Shown: positions 33,476 through 47,825 of the stretch, piece by piece
Position numbering within the stretch: position 1 is the first letter of the stretch
How the letters are laid out: the number at the start of each line of letters is the position of its first letter
Source: Aselliscus stoliczkanus
Taxonomy: Eukaryota; Chordata; Mammalia; Chiroptera; Hipposideridae
Assembly (NCBI GenBank): GCA_033961575.1
Contig: CM066737.1
Coordinates: forward strand, 86,052,271-86,116,270
DNA: 64,000 nt
Reading direction: 5' to 3'
Made by a program: the position numbers and the translations under genes
Notes under the pieces: generated by a model
Told to the model about the DNA's origin: nothing
Database searches by the model: none
Seen by the model: only the letters and a program-made list of their open reading frames with translations

Positions 33476-35137
33476 AGAAATGAAAAATAATTTCCTTTGT
33501 CTTTAGTAAAATACAGGTTCCTAGAGCCAAATTCTCAAAAGGTTTTGTTACTCCTTATGTGACACTGTAATGCAATTAATTGATATAATATTTGTATACG
33601 ATACCACCAACTTTCTGGGTGTGGCTGGCTTAAAGTAGAGGCTTACATGGACATACACATCACCAAAGAAAATTTTAACAGAAAATATGCTACAGCCTAC
33701 TGTAACATATTTTCCAAACTTAAGCAAATCTTTATTTAAAATAATTTTAATATGAACATAATTAACCTGGTTAGCAATGTTTAATAATTTCATAGTGCTT
33801 GTTTTGACTAGGGTTGCTGCAAATACAAAAAGTATTTTCCAAAATATAGATAGGATGAGGTATAATATTTTTTTTAGGAGGATACAATTTCAAAAAGTTA
33901 AGTGCTCTGTACTTCAGCAAAAAAGAATCAATGAAAAGAGGGTAAGTAACAAATCACAGGTTTCCCATTTTGTAAAATATTAAACAACAGGAATTGATAT
34001 TTCATTATCTTTCAATTCCTCCATGTGTTCTCAATATCTTCCTCATGATGCAAATATTTGTTGAGTAAACAATGCTCTAAATATTTTTCTTACTTAAAGG
34101 CATAGTTTTTATTATGCACACTAAAGATTCCTTAGTCGCTCTAATGATGGGTTGAAAAGTGGACAATATCTTTATCCTCTGTTAGATGATAAGAGATCAG
34201 GAGAGCATGGTATGGGTATAACTGGCCATGCAATCCAGCTCCATTTTGTTTGTGGCTTTTATAGCCTTCCAGAGCTGAATTGAATTTATCCCTGTTCCTT
34301 CCGCGTAACTGACAAAGCTGTGGTTGCTATACCAGGCAAGATGGAAGAGCAGGGTAAGACTGGTTCCAGAAAACGAAAATATATCCTTATATTTCCTTTA
34401 TTAGAGGCCCTGGTGCATATGTTCATACCTGAGCTTGGGTACTAGTTGGGTGTCCAAGGTTCCAAGGCGAATATTTCATTGCCCATGATGTTGCTGAATG
34501 TCAGTGTGGAAATAATACACACGATTAGAAGACTTTGACTCAGACCTCATATTTTAGATAATTCAAGTTATCTGGAGTTTTCTCAGTTATAAAATGGAGA
34601 TAATAAATTTTGGGATTCTCTATGTTATAAACCTCAAAAAGAAAAAAAAAAGGACTGTGAATGGGCTTTGAAATTTTAGGGGCCATGCTAACACAATTAT
34701 ATATTAGGCTTTCACGAATTCCCTCTCCTAAAAAGTACAGATTTGAGGTCATTTTGTTTTTTTGAAGTCTCACTGGTGCAAAAAAATTCAAGTAGATCAA
34801 ACACTGCTCCTGTTTGCTTCTGTATGACAGCTAATACCAATGCAGGTAATTATAGCAATGGAAAAACCCACATAATTTCTCTAGGGAAAGTTTATTTAAC
34901 TCACAGTAACTTTCATAAGCAATAGGAAGCTCCACTATGACTCTGACTTTGCAAATACACTTTTTCATCTTAATCAACAGATAAGATTATAGGAAATTTA
35001 ATTGAAAGCTATCACACAGAATAAACACCATTAAAACTTGTTTCTTGGCTCCTTTGTGCCTTTTCAGTAGTCTCCTTTCTTCCTCTCTCCCTCCTACTCT
35101 TCCACAAATATATGCTGTGTATCGTTCTCTGATGAAG
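33476..35137. other. Intergenic, no recognised feature
   Basis: Short frames only; nothing recognised. Confidence 0.4.
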
Positions 35138-35290
35138 TTTCCGTTTTGCACTGAGAATTTAAAGCAAAGAGGTATTTCATATTTAACTCATTACCAAGCA
35201 ATGAAGAGGGAAATTTAGTTGACAACTAAGGTTTTATCAGCATTCATACCTCATTGAATCTTCAAAATTTGGGTGAAACGGGTATTGTGG
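35138..35290. repeat. Local direct duplication, copy B
   Basis: Counterpart of 33177-33330 in the same orientation, about 1.96 kb away. Similarity ends abruptly inside the MIR at GGTATTGT. Confidence 0.85.
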
Positions 35291-35425
35291 TATTAGGCTC
35301 TTATGTAAAGTAATCCTTTAATTCTCATCAAAATTTGAGATTGACAGTATGGTTTCCATTTCATTGATGGGGAGACATGTTCTGTGAAATGCAAGGTCAC
35401 ATAACCCAAATGTAGAAAAGTAGAT
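35291..35425 (-). repeat. MIR-like fragment
   Basis: TTTAATTCTCATCAAAATTT, CATTTCATTGATGGGGAGAC and AAGGTCACATAACCC fit antisense MIR, decayed. Confidence 0.5.
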
Positions 35426-36689
35426 GTTATGAAACTGAACAATGAATGGGTAAGGGGGAAATGCTACTACACGTATCCCGAGGCTTGAAAGGAGAGCCAC
35501 AGAAAACAGATAACACTGAGCCAGAGGGCGTAATATTGGCCTATTTAATGGCTGAATACATAAGCAAGGAGATATTCCAGATTTTGAAGGCATTAGTGAC
35601 CCCTCTAGGATATTAGAGTGAGTTCTTTAATAAAAGGCAACTGGAAAATGAGAGTCTTTGTCTAAAAACATAAGATCTTAATAAAACCAATCATAAAATT
35701 GGCCTTGGAGAAGAGAGCATTGACACAGGATCACAATGGCCTGAGTGAAAATCCTAACAATAGGGAAGACTGTGTACAAAGACATAGAGATATGAAAGGA
35801 TGTACTAACTGGAGTGTGGAATACAGGAGCATGTTTGCATGGCTGTATGTGTGTGGGAGGTGTGTCTATGCATATAGGTAAGTTTTAGATGACCCTGGAG
35901 AATTAACAAGCTTGTGAATTTGAATAGATTTGCATTTTAGAAAAATATACTTAAGGAGAAGAGAGACAAGTTTGGAAACCACTGCAGAAATAAGATACAG
36001 TGATGACATCTTATTATGTCATCACTTAATAAGACTTACTTATGGTGAGAAATTCTAGGTTAGAGAGAAATTTTGGGCTGTCACTTACAGAAATACATAG
36101 AAAATATCTATCTGGTTCTTCAGACACATGATGGTCACAGACAAACTTCATTTAAAGTAGAAAATTTGCACATAAATATCTGTCCTGTCCTATCACACTG
36201 AAGTATATACATATATTTCCATTTTTAGATGAATTCCTTCATTAATGGAAGCAAAAGTACACTCTAGATCTGCACTACAAATCTTTCTAGCTATAAATTT
36301 TCCTGTCTCAAGCAGTTTTCACTGTTATTTTAGAAATGTAAAGAAGTTGCTTGATTCCTTATTTGAAATTTATAAGTGAATTTTTAATTGCTATTCATGA
36401 AATGCAAAGATTAATTGCACTTGAATAGATATGTGAGGACATATGATGTTGCTGGGTAGTTTTGCTCACACATCTATTTTGCATACTAGGTTTTTGGAAC
36501 TTGAAGCACCCTGCCATTCTGCACCTGTTATATGATATGTTATATGTGTTATATGATATGGAAACACTCTTTCATGGTGAATTTTTATGAATATGGTAAA
36601 AATTTTAAATATAGTCAATTGAGAGGTATGATAAAATAGCATAACTAAAGTTTCTCCTATAATTTTTTTTTCAAAATTTATGTTGAGAA
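35426..36689. other. Intergenic, no recognised feature
   Basis: No gene recognised. Confidence 0.35.
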
Positions 36690-36754
36690 ATCAGCTGACA
36701 GTTTTATGGGAGCTCCCTTGTAGGTAACTAACTGCTTTTCTTGTGCTGCTTTTA

Positions 36755-36874
36755 TTTTTTTTTTTTTTATTTTTTTTTTTGAGGGCAGTGTCACTGGCCC
36801 TTACATGTGGGACCCGAACTGGGGCCGCAGGCTTCCCAAGCCAGCACTTAACCATCGAGCCTCTCGGTCGGCCC
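36755..36874 (-). mobile_element. Rhin-1-like SINE, short form
   Basis: The perfect 17-bp target duplication ttcttgtgctgctttta lies at 36738-36754 and 36875-36891. It is inserted into antisense L1 ORF1. Confidence 0.95.
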
Positions 36875-37256
36875 TTCTTGTGCTGCTTTTAGTGTTCTCT
36901 CGTTGTCTTTAACCCTTGCCGTTTTAATTATGATGTGTTTTGCTGTGGGCCTGTTTGGGTTCATCTTGTTTGGAACTCTCTGCACTTCCTGGGCTCATAT
37001 ATCTATTTCCTTTACCAGGTTAGGAAAGTTTTTAGTCATTATTTCTTCAAATAGGTTTTCAATTCCTTGCTTTCTCTGTTCTTCTGGTGCCCCTATGATA
37101 TGAATGTTGGTACGCTTGATGTTGTCCCAGAGGCCTCTTAAATCCTCCTCATTTTTTTGGATTCTTTTTCTGATTGGGTGTTTTCTACTACCTTATCTTC
37201 TAAATCACTGATTCAGTTCTCTGCTTAATCTAATCTACTGTCGATTCACTCTAATG

Positions 37257-37540
37257 CAGGGGTTGGCAAACTGCGGCTCATGAGCCACATGCACCTCTTT
37301 GTTTGCCGACCCCTGGAAGAGCCAATCTTGTCCCTCACAACAATTTAAAAATTATTCGAAAGTGATAAATATATGTTTACATAATCACCATTATGTGAAT
37401 AATATCCTTTAAAAATTTTATAAATGAACCTATGAATAGTTTTATTTTCATTTTCAATTTTACTTCAGAGCCTGCTGCTCATAAGCCACAGTTTTCTGAC
37501 CCCTGGCGGCTTTTACGTCTCAAAAGTTTGCTGACCCCTG
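37257..37540. mobile_element. hAT-type MITE
   Basis: The terminal inverted repeats are CAGGGGTTGGCAAACTGC and the complement of AGTTTGCTGACCCCTG. The 8-bp target duplication ctctaatg (37249-37256) and ctctaata (37541-37548) is diagnostic of hAT. It is 284 bp with no coding capacity, inserted in antisense L1 ORF1. Confidence 0.92.
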
Positions 37541-38699
37541 CTCTAATATGTTCCTATTTCAGTTATTCTTCATTTCTGATGGGTTCTTTTTTATGTTTTC
37601 TATATCCATTTTCATGTTTCCTATCTTTTTGTTGAAGGCCTCCCTGAGAGCATTGAGCATTCTTGTAACCAATGTTTTCAACTCTGTGTGTGGTAGATTG
37701 CTTGTCTTCGTTTTGTTTAGTTGTTTTCCTGGAGCTTTGTTCTGTTCTTTTATTTGGGAAATGTTTCTTTGTCTCCCCATTTTGGCTGCCTCCCTGTGTT
37801 TGTTTCTATGTAGGGCTGCTATGCCTCCCAGTCTTAGTAGAGTGACCTATTTAGTAAGTGTCCTGTGGGACCCGGTGGTGCAGTCTCCTTGGTCACCAGA
37901 GCTGGGTGTTCCAGGTATGTCCCTGTGTTGGTTGTGTGTGCCCTCCTGTTGTAGTTGACACTTGATTGCTGTTTTCACGTTAATGGGAGGTATTGAGCCT
38001 CTGGCTGCTTGGTTGTGAGCACTGGCTGTGACTACAGCTGTTGTACAGGGGCTGACCCTATGGGGCAGGATTAGCTTTAGCAGGGCCCTGATACCTGCTC
38101 AGTATGCCATTTGGGTGTGTTGTCCTTAGAAGTGGCTGGGTGATGCTCCAGCCCAGTCCAAAGCTGGCCACTGGGCCTGCGAGCCTTGAGGCCTCCTGGG
38201 AGGGGACCCACTGCAGGCCAAGTTCAGCCCTATTCTGTGCCCTGCCCAGGGCCACCTGGCACAAGCCACAAAGAAATCCAGAGATGGCCACTGCTTGCAC
38301 TGCACTTGCAGGTGTCTTGAGAAGCCAATCCACGAACCAAGGCCAGCTGTCACTAGTGTCAGGCTTAGGGCTGTTCGGCCCGGGATATGAGACATGCTGA
38401 CACCAGATGCTGTTTATTTGGATTTTGTGAAGGTCTTGAGGTGGCTTCTTTTATATGTCCATAGTTGTAGGGCTTCTGTTCAGTTATACCTCAGGTGATT
38501 CTCAATAATGGTTGTTCTCTCTCCTATAATTTTGATAAATATTTTTCAGTCTGGTTTGAACCTTGATGCAGTCCTGATAGGGGCAATAACAATTTTACTA
38601 TTAAATGAAACTAATGTTATTTTGGCTACAGATTTAAATTTTGCTTAACAAAATAAATGTCATAATTAATTCATTATAATTTTAATTTAAGTAGAACTA

Positions 38700-38936
<237 letters not shown>

Positions 38937-39380
38937 CTACATACCTCATCTTCATCAGGTTGGGTTTTTAAAAATCATGTGGTTTCTGGAGTGTCCTCTT
39001 TCAGTATTTTTCCTGTAGGGAGAATTTTCTCTCTTTTATTTGATCTAGCTGTATGCTGTACTGTATATCCAAAGGAACCTGGCTTTCTTTATTTTGCCCA
39101 TATCATAGGTTGATGTGCAGTCATGGTCAGTGTCAGGCTGTTTCATGATAAACTCTTCATCAATATCCAAGTCTCCAAAAGTATCAACCCATTTTCAGAA
39201 TTTATGAACTGTTTTTGGTATTTTTCTGTGAAGAGCAAGACCTTTGGGAAAATCCTTGTGCTTGACTTCTCTTTTTTTTTCCCCCCAGGAAGCAAATTGT
39301 CTGAAAGTAACTGAGGAGTCTCCTTGGGAGGTTCCAGGTAGACTGTAATAGGACCTTTTTCACAGAGTGACAAAAGCGAC

Positions 39381-40049
39381 TGCTGGGCTCACAGTCTCTT
39401 CCTGCAAGTCAGGGGGACTAACCCCCGAGAGACTCTCTGACCCACATGATCTACCTGGCATTGACTGAAGCCTTTGCATTAGCAATGGCACTAGCAAAGA
39501 ACAGAGCACACAAGATTTTAAATGCCTTTCAATATGCTCTTTACTCAAACATTAATCATCAACACACCAACAGTAAAGCATCAATCATCAATACACCAAA
39601 CAGTAAAGCACACAGAGCAATACAATAATTGGATAAAATAGAGAACAAACCAGTCCCAAAATCAATCAGAGTCCTGGTGGAGCGAGGAAGGGTGACTGGT
39701 CCAGGAGGTCGGTTCCGCAGAGGTTCTGTCCGAGTGGAGCAGAGCAGAGTGTAGGGTTCTTGGGAGCAGAGTGACAGTGTGGTCATCTCTCAGTTGAGAC
39801 CGGCTCTTCTTAAGCAGTTCTGAGTGCCTTCCTGACCTCACCTTATCAGGGCAGCCAGCCAGCAAACCTGATGTCCTCTTATGTTCAGTAGCAGACCTTC
39901 AGAGTATAGCTGGTTACACCCAATTATCAGGGCAACCGGGCAGCTCCCTGGGCGTTGTCTGCTGAGTTGTTTGTGCATGTCCGAAATGGAGTTTACTCTG
40001 GCTCATTCAATATGGAGTCACTCTTGGTCACATAAAACTCATTCTAACA
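39381..40049 (-). mobile_element. Solo LTR inside the FAM47-like copy
   Basis: On the minus strand it runs from TGTTAGAATGAGTTTTATGT to CTGTGAGCCCAGCA, i.e. TG...CA ends, about 670 bp. FAM47-like coding lies on both sides. A convincing target duplication was not found, so the ends may be off by a few bases. It is a different family from the LTRs at 15386 and 52855. No retroviral genes are present. Confidence 0.65.
39546..39608. repeat. Imperfect tandem repeat within the LTR
   Basis: Two units of about 30 bases, each with ATCATCAA(C/T)ACACCAA and CAGTAAAGCA, in tandem. Confidence 0.8.
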
Positions 40050-41434
40050 GCTTCTAGGAGTACTCTACACACAGAGCTTTGTGGGGGACTTCCTTCTTTT
40101 CCTGGTGTCCTGACAATAGGCCCATGTGTCTTCCAGTTTCCTGTCAGGATCAAGCACTTTCAGAACTTTTAATAAGAGGTCAGCAGGTAGAATTTCCTCC
40201 AGATTCGGGTAGTGAGCCAAGGGGTGCTTGGTCAGGCTGGCTTCGATGTTCTCTACGAATGCCTTCCGTGCTTGTTGGGCTGGCGAAGGTGTGGAAAACA
40301 GGTCTGCTTCCCCTGGCAGCTTTTTCCAACTCTTTTTTGGGGGCAGGTTGGGGAACTTGATGAGCAACAATAGGGAGAAAACATTCCATAGGGCCGTGAA
40401 TGATGAGATTTTTGCAAGGTGGACAGCCTGTCCTGAAGTCGTCCAGCCCTTCTTTCACAAATATCCACGTCTGGCCATTCAGGGAGGTGGGGAACTTCAG
40501 AGCGCCCCTGTTGTGCTTTGCCAAACACTTGGAAGGTAACTTTTCTTTGTGCCAGGGTTTACAGTTCGTGCCCGGGGGCATGGGTTCTAGCGGTTGTACT
40601 ATTTAATATAGGTTTGCTAAAATATTTCAAAAAGATTTGTGCATCACAGTTTAGGAGGGATATCTGGTGACTTTTGCTTTCATTTTGTTTAGCTTTGTTA
40701 TCAGGACAATGCTGGTTTCATGGAATGATTTGGGAAGCATCTCATCCTTTTTATTTTCTGGAAGCATTTTGTGTATGACTGGTACTGTTTCTCCTTTAAA
40801 TGTTTTGTAGAAATCACCAGTAAAACTGTCCAAGCCTGGAGTTTTCTTTGTGGGAAGGATTTTCTAACTACAAATTCAATTTCTTTAACAGATACATATA
40901 TTTCAGATGATTTATTTATTCTTTAATGAACTAAGTTTGTGTATTTCAAGCAATGTATCTTATTTCATCTGTATTGTCAAAATCAAAGTCATAAGGTATT
41001 CATACTATTACTTGTCATCCTTTAAATATTTGTGAAATCTATAATGATGTCACCTTTTTCATTGCTGATTTTAGTAGTCTTTGTCTTCTCTCTCTTTTCC
41101 TGATCAAACTAGCTTGAGGTTAATACATTTTATTACTCTTCTTGAAGAATCATCTTTGATTTTCATTGATTTATCTCTATTTTTTTTTCTGTTTTCTTTT
41201 TGAGTTTTCCTCCCAACTCTGTTTACCATTGACATACATTTTGCATATATATAAAATAAATTTTGCACTTAAAAAAATTGTTTGCTTAAATACTGCATCA
41301 CAATTGAATTTAATATATAAAAACTTATGTATTTACCTATATAGTTACCATTTTCACTATTCTTTATTCATTTATGTAGATTCTTATTTCTAGCTAATAT
41401 GATTTTCTTTCTGCCCAAAGAAAATTCTTCAGCC

Positions 41435-42480
<1,046 letters not shown>

Positions 42481-44085
42481 TTTTTTTTCTTTTTTTTTAT
42501 TGTACTTTATGTCTACTAGTGATGAATTTGTTTATCTTTTTGTATGGCGGAAAAAGTCCTTATTTTGCCTGTTTTAAAGAGATGTTTTTGCTGTGTATGG
42601 AATTTGAGTTTGACCAGTTGTTTTCTTCTGTACTGTAAGGAGGCTGTTCAACTCTTTTCTCAGTTGCATTATTCAGATAAGGAGTCTGTTTACCCTGATT
42701 TTTGTTTCTTTGTATGTAATACATCTTTTCTCTTTTTCTGGCTCCTTTTAAGATTTACTGTTTATTGCTGTTTTTGAGCAATTGGAATATGATGTTACTT
42801 GTCATTAGAAAAAATGCGTCTTATGCTTGGAGTTCGTTGAAGTCCTTGCATTTGTAGATTTATAGTTTCCATCAAATTTGGGGAAAAGTTGTCATTGTAT
42901 CTTCGAACAGGTTTTCTGTCTTCTTTCAAGATTTTAGTTACATGTATTAGGTTGCTTGAAGTTTTGTCACTGCTCACTGATGCTCATTGAAAAATTTTTT
43001 TCTTTTTTGTTTGTATTTTATTTTAAATAATATTTCTTGCTTAGTCTTCGAGTACACTAATCTTCTGCAGTGTGTAATATGTCATGGATGCTATCCACTG
43101 TGGGTTTTTTTTTCATCTTACATTTTGACATTTTATTTCTAGAAATTTGATTTAGGATTTTTAAAATATCTTCCATGTCTCTACTTAACTTTTTGAACAT
43201 TTTGAGTATAGTTATAAGAATTGTTTTTTATGTGTGTTTCTTCTAATTCTAACCTCTGTGAAGATTATGAGTTGACTTTGATTGCTTTACTTTATCATTA
43301 CAAGGGTGATTAGTGACAATTTATTATTGGATGCCAGACATTATAAGTTCTACCTATTTGGTGCTGGATAATTTTCTATTTTTGAAAATATTTTTTACCT
43401 TTTTTATTTTTTTGGACACTGTTAAGTTGCTTAGAAATGGTTTTATTCTTTTGGGTCTTTTAAAAGATTTGATAGAAAGAAATAATATAGTCCCCTGTTA
43501 TATGGTAAATAATGTTCTTATATGGTTAAATATTCCCCTACCGAGGCAAGACCCTTCCATGTAAATTACCCAATGCCCTGTGAATCTTGAGGGTTTATAG
43601 TCTGGCTGACAATAAAAATCATCATTTTATGCCCCCTGTGAGTATCAGGCACTGTTATCTCTAATCCATTTAAGTGGTTTTATTCCTGGTCTCTCATAAT
43701 GTATTCACACATGTAAACTGATCAGCAATCAGCTGAACAATTACTGTGGAGTGCAAGGTTCTAGAATTTCCTCTTTTTACATCATTCTCCTTTATGGTAC
43801 TCTGTCTTTAGAATGCTACCCATCTTGTTCTCTATAGTCTCTAAGCTCCATCTCCTCTGTTTACTGAGACCACTGATCTCTGCCTGGCTTCCCCCTCTCT
43901 GAACTCTGGCCTGCAAACTCAAGCAATGTGAAGCAATCAGAGGGCTCAGCTACTTCCTATCTCTCAGGAATCAACCTCTGTTGCCTGATACCTAGTGCTT
44001 TTCAAACTATTGTCTTGTTTCTTTCCATTTCTAAGGTGTTCCAGAGAGTAAATCTGATCCCTGTGACATTATGTTGGTGAGAACA

Positions 44086-46384
44086 GAAAATATAATTTAC
44101 TTATTCCTGTTTGTCTCCACCAATTTGTGAGTCTGCCTTCTCAGAAGTCACCAAAGACTTCTAAACCATCATGTACCTTATTACATTCTCGTAGATCATA
44201 CCCACATTATTGAAACAAAGCCCTGTCTTAAAATCCAAAGCATTCTATTTTGGGTTTTTCCCCTAATACTCATGATATTCATCTACTTTGAAAACCATGA
44301 AATAAATACCAAACTTCTTAGCATACATTAGGTGTTTTATAGTTTTGATGCATCCTAGCTTTTTTTTTTTTGCCATAGCCAATAATACTCTAATACACAA
44401 ATTATAGATTAGATGTAATTCTTCAACCATGACTGCAACTTGTGTATTTTCTTAATATCCATTTTTTTACATTGATTCAGTTATTCAGTACATATTTGCT
44501 AAGTTCTCATTTTGAATGAGGCAGTCAGCTAGAGTTTCAAACTATTGCAGTTAAAAATACAAATACCATATTTTCCCTATAATAAAATTCCCATTAGTTC
44601 TTTGCCAGATAAATAAGATTTTTATATGAATTATTTTAAAGATTTTGTTCAGACTTCATCCTTGAAGTATACCCTTTCCGAGTAAGTGTTGAGTGAGGCA
44701 GGTTAAGATTGCAAATCAATGAAATATAATTAAGTGTATCAATACAGCTAGGATGACTTAAGATTGATGTCAGAAGTTACAGTATGATAATAATAAAAAA
44801 GTTAAAAAAAGAACTTAAAGTATGAAGCAGAGGAATAAAAATTCAGTGACCATCATTCAATGGGAATGAGGTCTAGTTTAGCAATGATTGTTTGTAACTG
44901 TTTTATTTATTATTGTTATTATTTCCTGAAGTATGAAGCACAGGCAGAACATCTCTTTAAGATCAAGGACAAAGTGACATTTTTATATATAAAAAAGAAG
45001 ACAATTAGCCAATTGCCTAAAGTTAATGACCAGTGTAGAAAAACACCTAATATACAAATACCTTTGAAAGTTCTCTATAGTCCCACTTTGTCATACAGCA
45101 TATACTTTTTCCATATGAGGGGAGATAGATGTACAACAGAAATTATATCATTATTACAGCTATCAAGTGAAATGCAATGAATGAGCATCATGTGTTCTAA
45201 GTAATGCTTCCAGAGCTCACTTTACTTTTAGATAAAAAAGATTACATTACTGTATGAAAATCAACGTCTTCCAGTTATCCATTCTACTGTAGGTGTGGAA
45301 ATCAACATTAGGAGATATAGCTATGAAAAAGCCTGCTGTGGTTGTTTAATATCTCCCAAAGCACATGTAGAATGCCCATCTCTTTGCTCAATTGCCTCCT
45401 TTTTCTTTTGCTTCTTAAAGTAATAGGGAGCATGCTAATATAGTGTGCGTCATAAAGGTAATTGTTACCATAACTTTGGCTCTTTATATTACCACACAAT
45501 AAAAACATTTCTGGTACTTTGTAACCTAGCAAAAATTTTCAGTATAAGATTATTCCACTGGCTTCCCCTTTTAGTTTTCATTTTGACTTTCCTTTTCTTA
45601 TCAAAATGACATTGGTAATTATTTCTCTGTATTTTTGCCTTCAATGTGTCACTTCTCTCTCCTTTGACATCTATCAAATATTTATATATAATTATGCTTC
45701 CACTTAGTCATCTGCGATTCCCAGTTTTCCAAATTTAGTCTCCCTTGTTTAATATTTCTTCATAAGTTATTCCAGGCATGCATCATTTTGTTCATCTTCT
45801 CTGAACTTCAATTTCATCTAATTTTGACCTTAATTTTCACTATGGAAACATGCAAAGTTTGTTCTTGCTGAAATATCAAGAAAGTTCATGTGTTATTACT
45901 TGAATAATCAAATGAAAAGAACATGACTGTGAAATTTTAGATTTATTTCTGGATTGCAAAGAAAACATAATCAAGATACTGTGTTATGTAAAGTGCAACA
46001 ATATAGGATAAAAGAATCAGTCACTGTAATATTGCAAGCATAATGCAATAATCACAGACCAAAAATTTGTGAATTTTAAAAATTAAAGACTTAAAAAATG
46101 AAGTTGAGTTTTAAACTATCATGAGAGGTACAGATTCTTTCTTGTAATAATGCGATGTTTTGTAAAGGGAAAAATACTGAAGTACACACTCATTTCTGAT
46201 TTCTCAAAGGAGAAATGTCTTTTATCTCTTAAAAAAATATGATGAGTCTGATACATGTTACTTTGCTTACATTTGCTAAGATCAGATTTGCAAGGTGTCT
46301 TATCAGAAAAAACGTAATATTTTTCTCATGGCCTCTGTTCCTGCTAGCTTATCCCTGTTACTCTCTACATTGATGTAGAATATA
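44086..46384. other. Intergenic, no recognised feature
   Basis: No supported gene. Short frames such as 44860-45180 lack any family signature. Confidence 0.4.
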
Positions 46385-46755
46385 CTCTATATCTAGGCAA
46401 TGAAATACCATTTGGAAATAAAAACAAATGAAGTACTGATACATGATACAACATGGCTAAGCCTTGAAAACATTATGGTAAGTGAAATAAACCAGTCACC
46501 AAGGACCACATTATTATTACATTTATATAAAATGCCCAGAACAGGCAAATCTATAGACAAAAGGTAGATTTGTGGTTGTCAAGGGCTGAGAGAGCTGGGA
46601 AAAACAGAGAGTACCTAATAGGTATGGTGTTTCTTTTGGAGATGATGACAATGTCCTAAAATTGATTGTGGTGATGGTTGCACAACTGTGTGAATATATT
46701 AAAAACCATTGAATTATTCACTTTAAGTGGGTTAATTGTATGAGATATAAATTAT
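46385..46755 (+). mobile_element. L1MB-type 3'-end fragment
   Basis: AGTGAAATAAACCAGTCACC, GGCAAATCTATAGACAAAAG, AATTGATTGTGGTGATGGTT and AACCATTGAATTATTCACTT are typical of an old L1 3' end. Confidence 0.75.
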
Positions 46756-47340
46756 ATTTGCAATGATATGGATGTACCTAGAGACTATTACGTTAAGTGA
46801 AATAAGTCAGACGAAGAAAGACAAATACCATATGATCTCACTTATATGTGGAATCTGAAAAACTGAATGAATGAGCAAAGTAAACAGAAACAGTCTCATA
46901 GATATAGCAGACAAACAGGGTTGCTAGTTGGGAGAGGGGTGGGGATGAGGGAGAAGGGGAAGGGATTAGACAGCATAAATATGTAACTACAATATTGCCA
47001 CAGGGATATGAAACACAGTTTGGGGAATATAATTAATAATGTAAATATTTTGTGGGGTGTCAGATGGTCACATGTCTTGTTAGGGAGATCACTTCATGGA
47101 TGGAGTAGAGGCTTGATCACTGCACTGTACACCTGAAGCTGATGTTGTATAATATTGTATGGCAACAGTAATTGAATATATTGATAGTCCCGGGATGTGG
47201 ATTATACTGTGGAAGGGAGTCAAAGGAATTGTAATAGATATGTATGATATGGGGTGGGGAGGAGTGGGGTGGCAAATTGGGGGAGGGGGTTTGTCACTTT
47301 GAGGGGCAAAAAGTATAACTCTTGCACTGTGTTATACACC
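46756..47340 (+). mobile_element. Younger L1 3'-end
   Basis: It has an ORF2 end and a 3'UTR almost identical in order to 31510-32080 (CACTTATATGTGGAATCTGA, GGAAGGGATTAGACAGCATA, TGGAGTAGAGGCTTGATCAC). It stops near TGTGTTATACACC without an A-tail. Confidence 0.8.
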
Positions 47341-47825
47341 TCATCCTTCTCCCAACTAGCAACCTTCAATTTTTCCTGTATATCTACAAGTCTGTTTACT
47401 TTGCTTGTTCATTCAGTTTTTCAGATTCCACATATAAGTGAGATCATATGATATTTGTCTTTCTCCGACTGACTTATTTCACTTAACATAATAGTCTCTA
47501 GGTCCATCCATATCATTGCAAATGGTACGCTTTCGTTCTTTATAGCAGAGTAATACTCCATTGTATAAATGTACCACAGCAACTTTAAGTTTTGAAGTAA
47601 GGAACTTTGATTCTTTTCAAAAGCGTTTTGGCCATTCTGGGTCCCTTGAATGTCCATGTGAATTCTGGGGTCAATTTGTCAATTTCTTCAAAGGAGTTAC
47701 CTGGAATTTTGATAACTGTGTTTAAGGTGTAGATTAACTTGGGGGAGTATTGCTACCTTAACAATATGAAGTCTTCTGACCCATGATGTCTTTCCATTTA
47801 TTTACTTCTTTAATTTCTTTCAGGG
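47341..47825 (-). mobile_element. L1 fragments, antisense
   Basis: 47341-47578 is the same L1 3'UTR and ORF2 end in reverse (CCCAACTAGCAACCTTCAAT, CCACATATAAGTGAGATCAT, TACTCCATTGTATAAATGTA). 47600-47825 is further antisense ORF2 (TTTGGCCATTCTGGGTCCCT, CTTAACAATATGAAGTCTTC). Material between them is deleted. Confidence 0.75.

Larger units (their letters stand above)
36690..38530 (-). mobile_element. L1 5' part (5'UTR and ORF1), antisense
   Basis: On the minus strand the 5'UTR runs from about 38530 to 37785. ORF1 begins at 37780 (MGRQRNISQIKEQNKAPGKQ) and continues, broken, to about 36690 (RTLKAAQEKQLVTYKGAP-type bases). It carries a hAT MITE (37257-37540) and a SINE (36755-36874). ORF2 and the 3' end are missing. 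Confidence 0.83.

Noticed and set aside
39381..40049. Target-site duplication for the LTR in the FAM47-like copy
   Set aside because: The flanks (AAAGCGAC and GCTTCTAG on the plus strand) do not give a convincing 4-6 bp match, so none is claimed.
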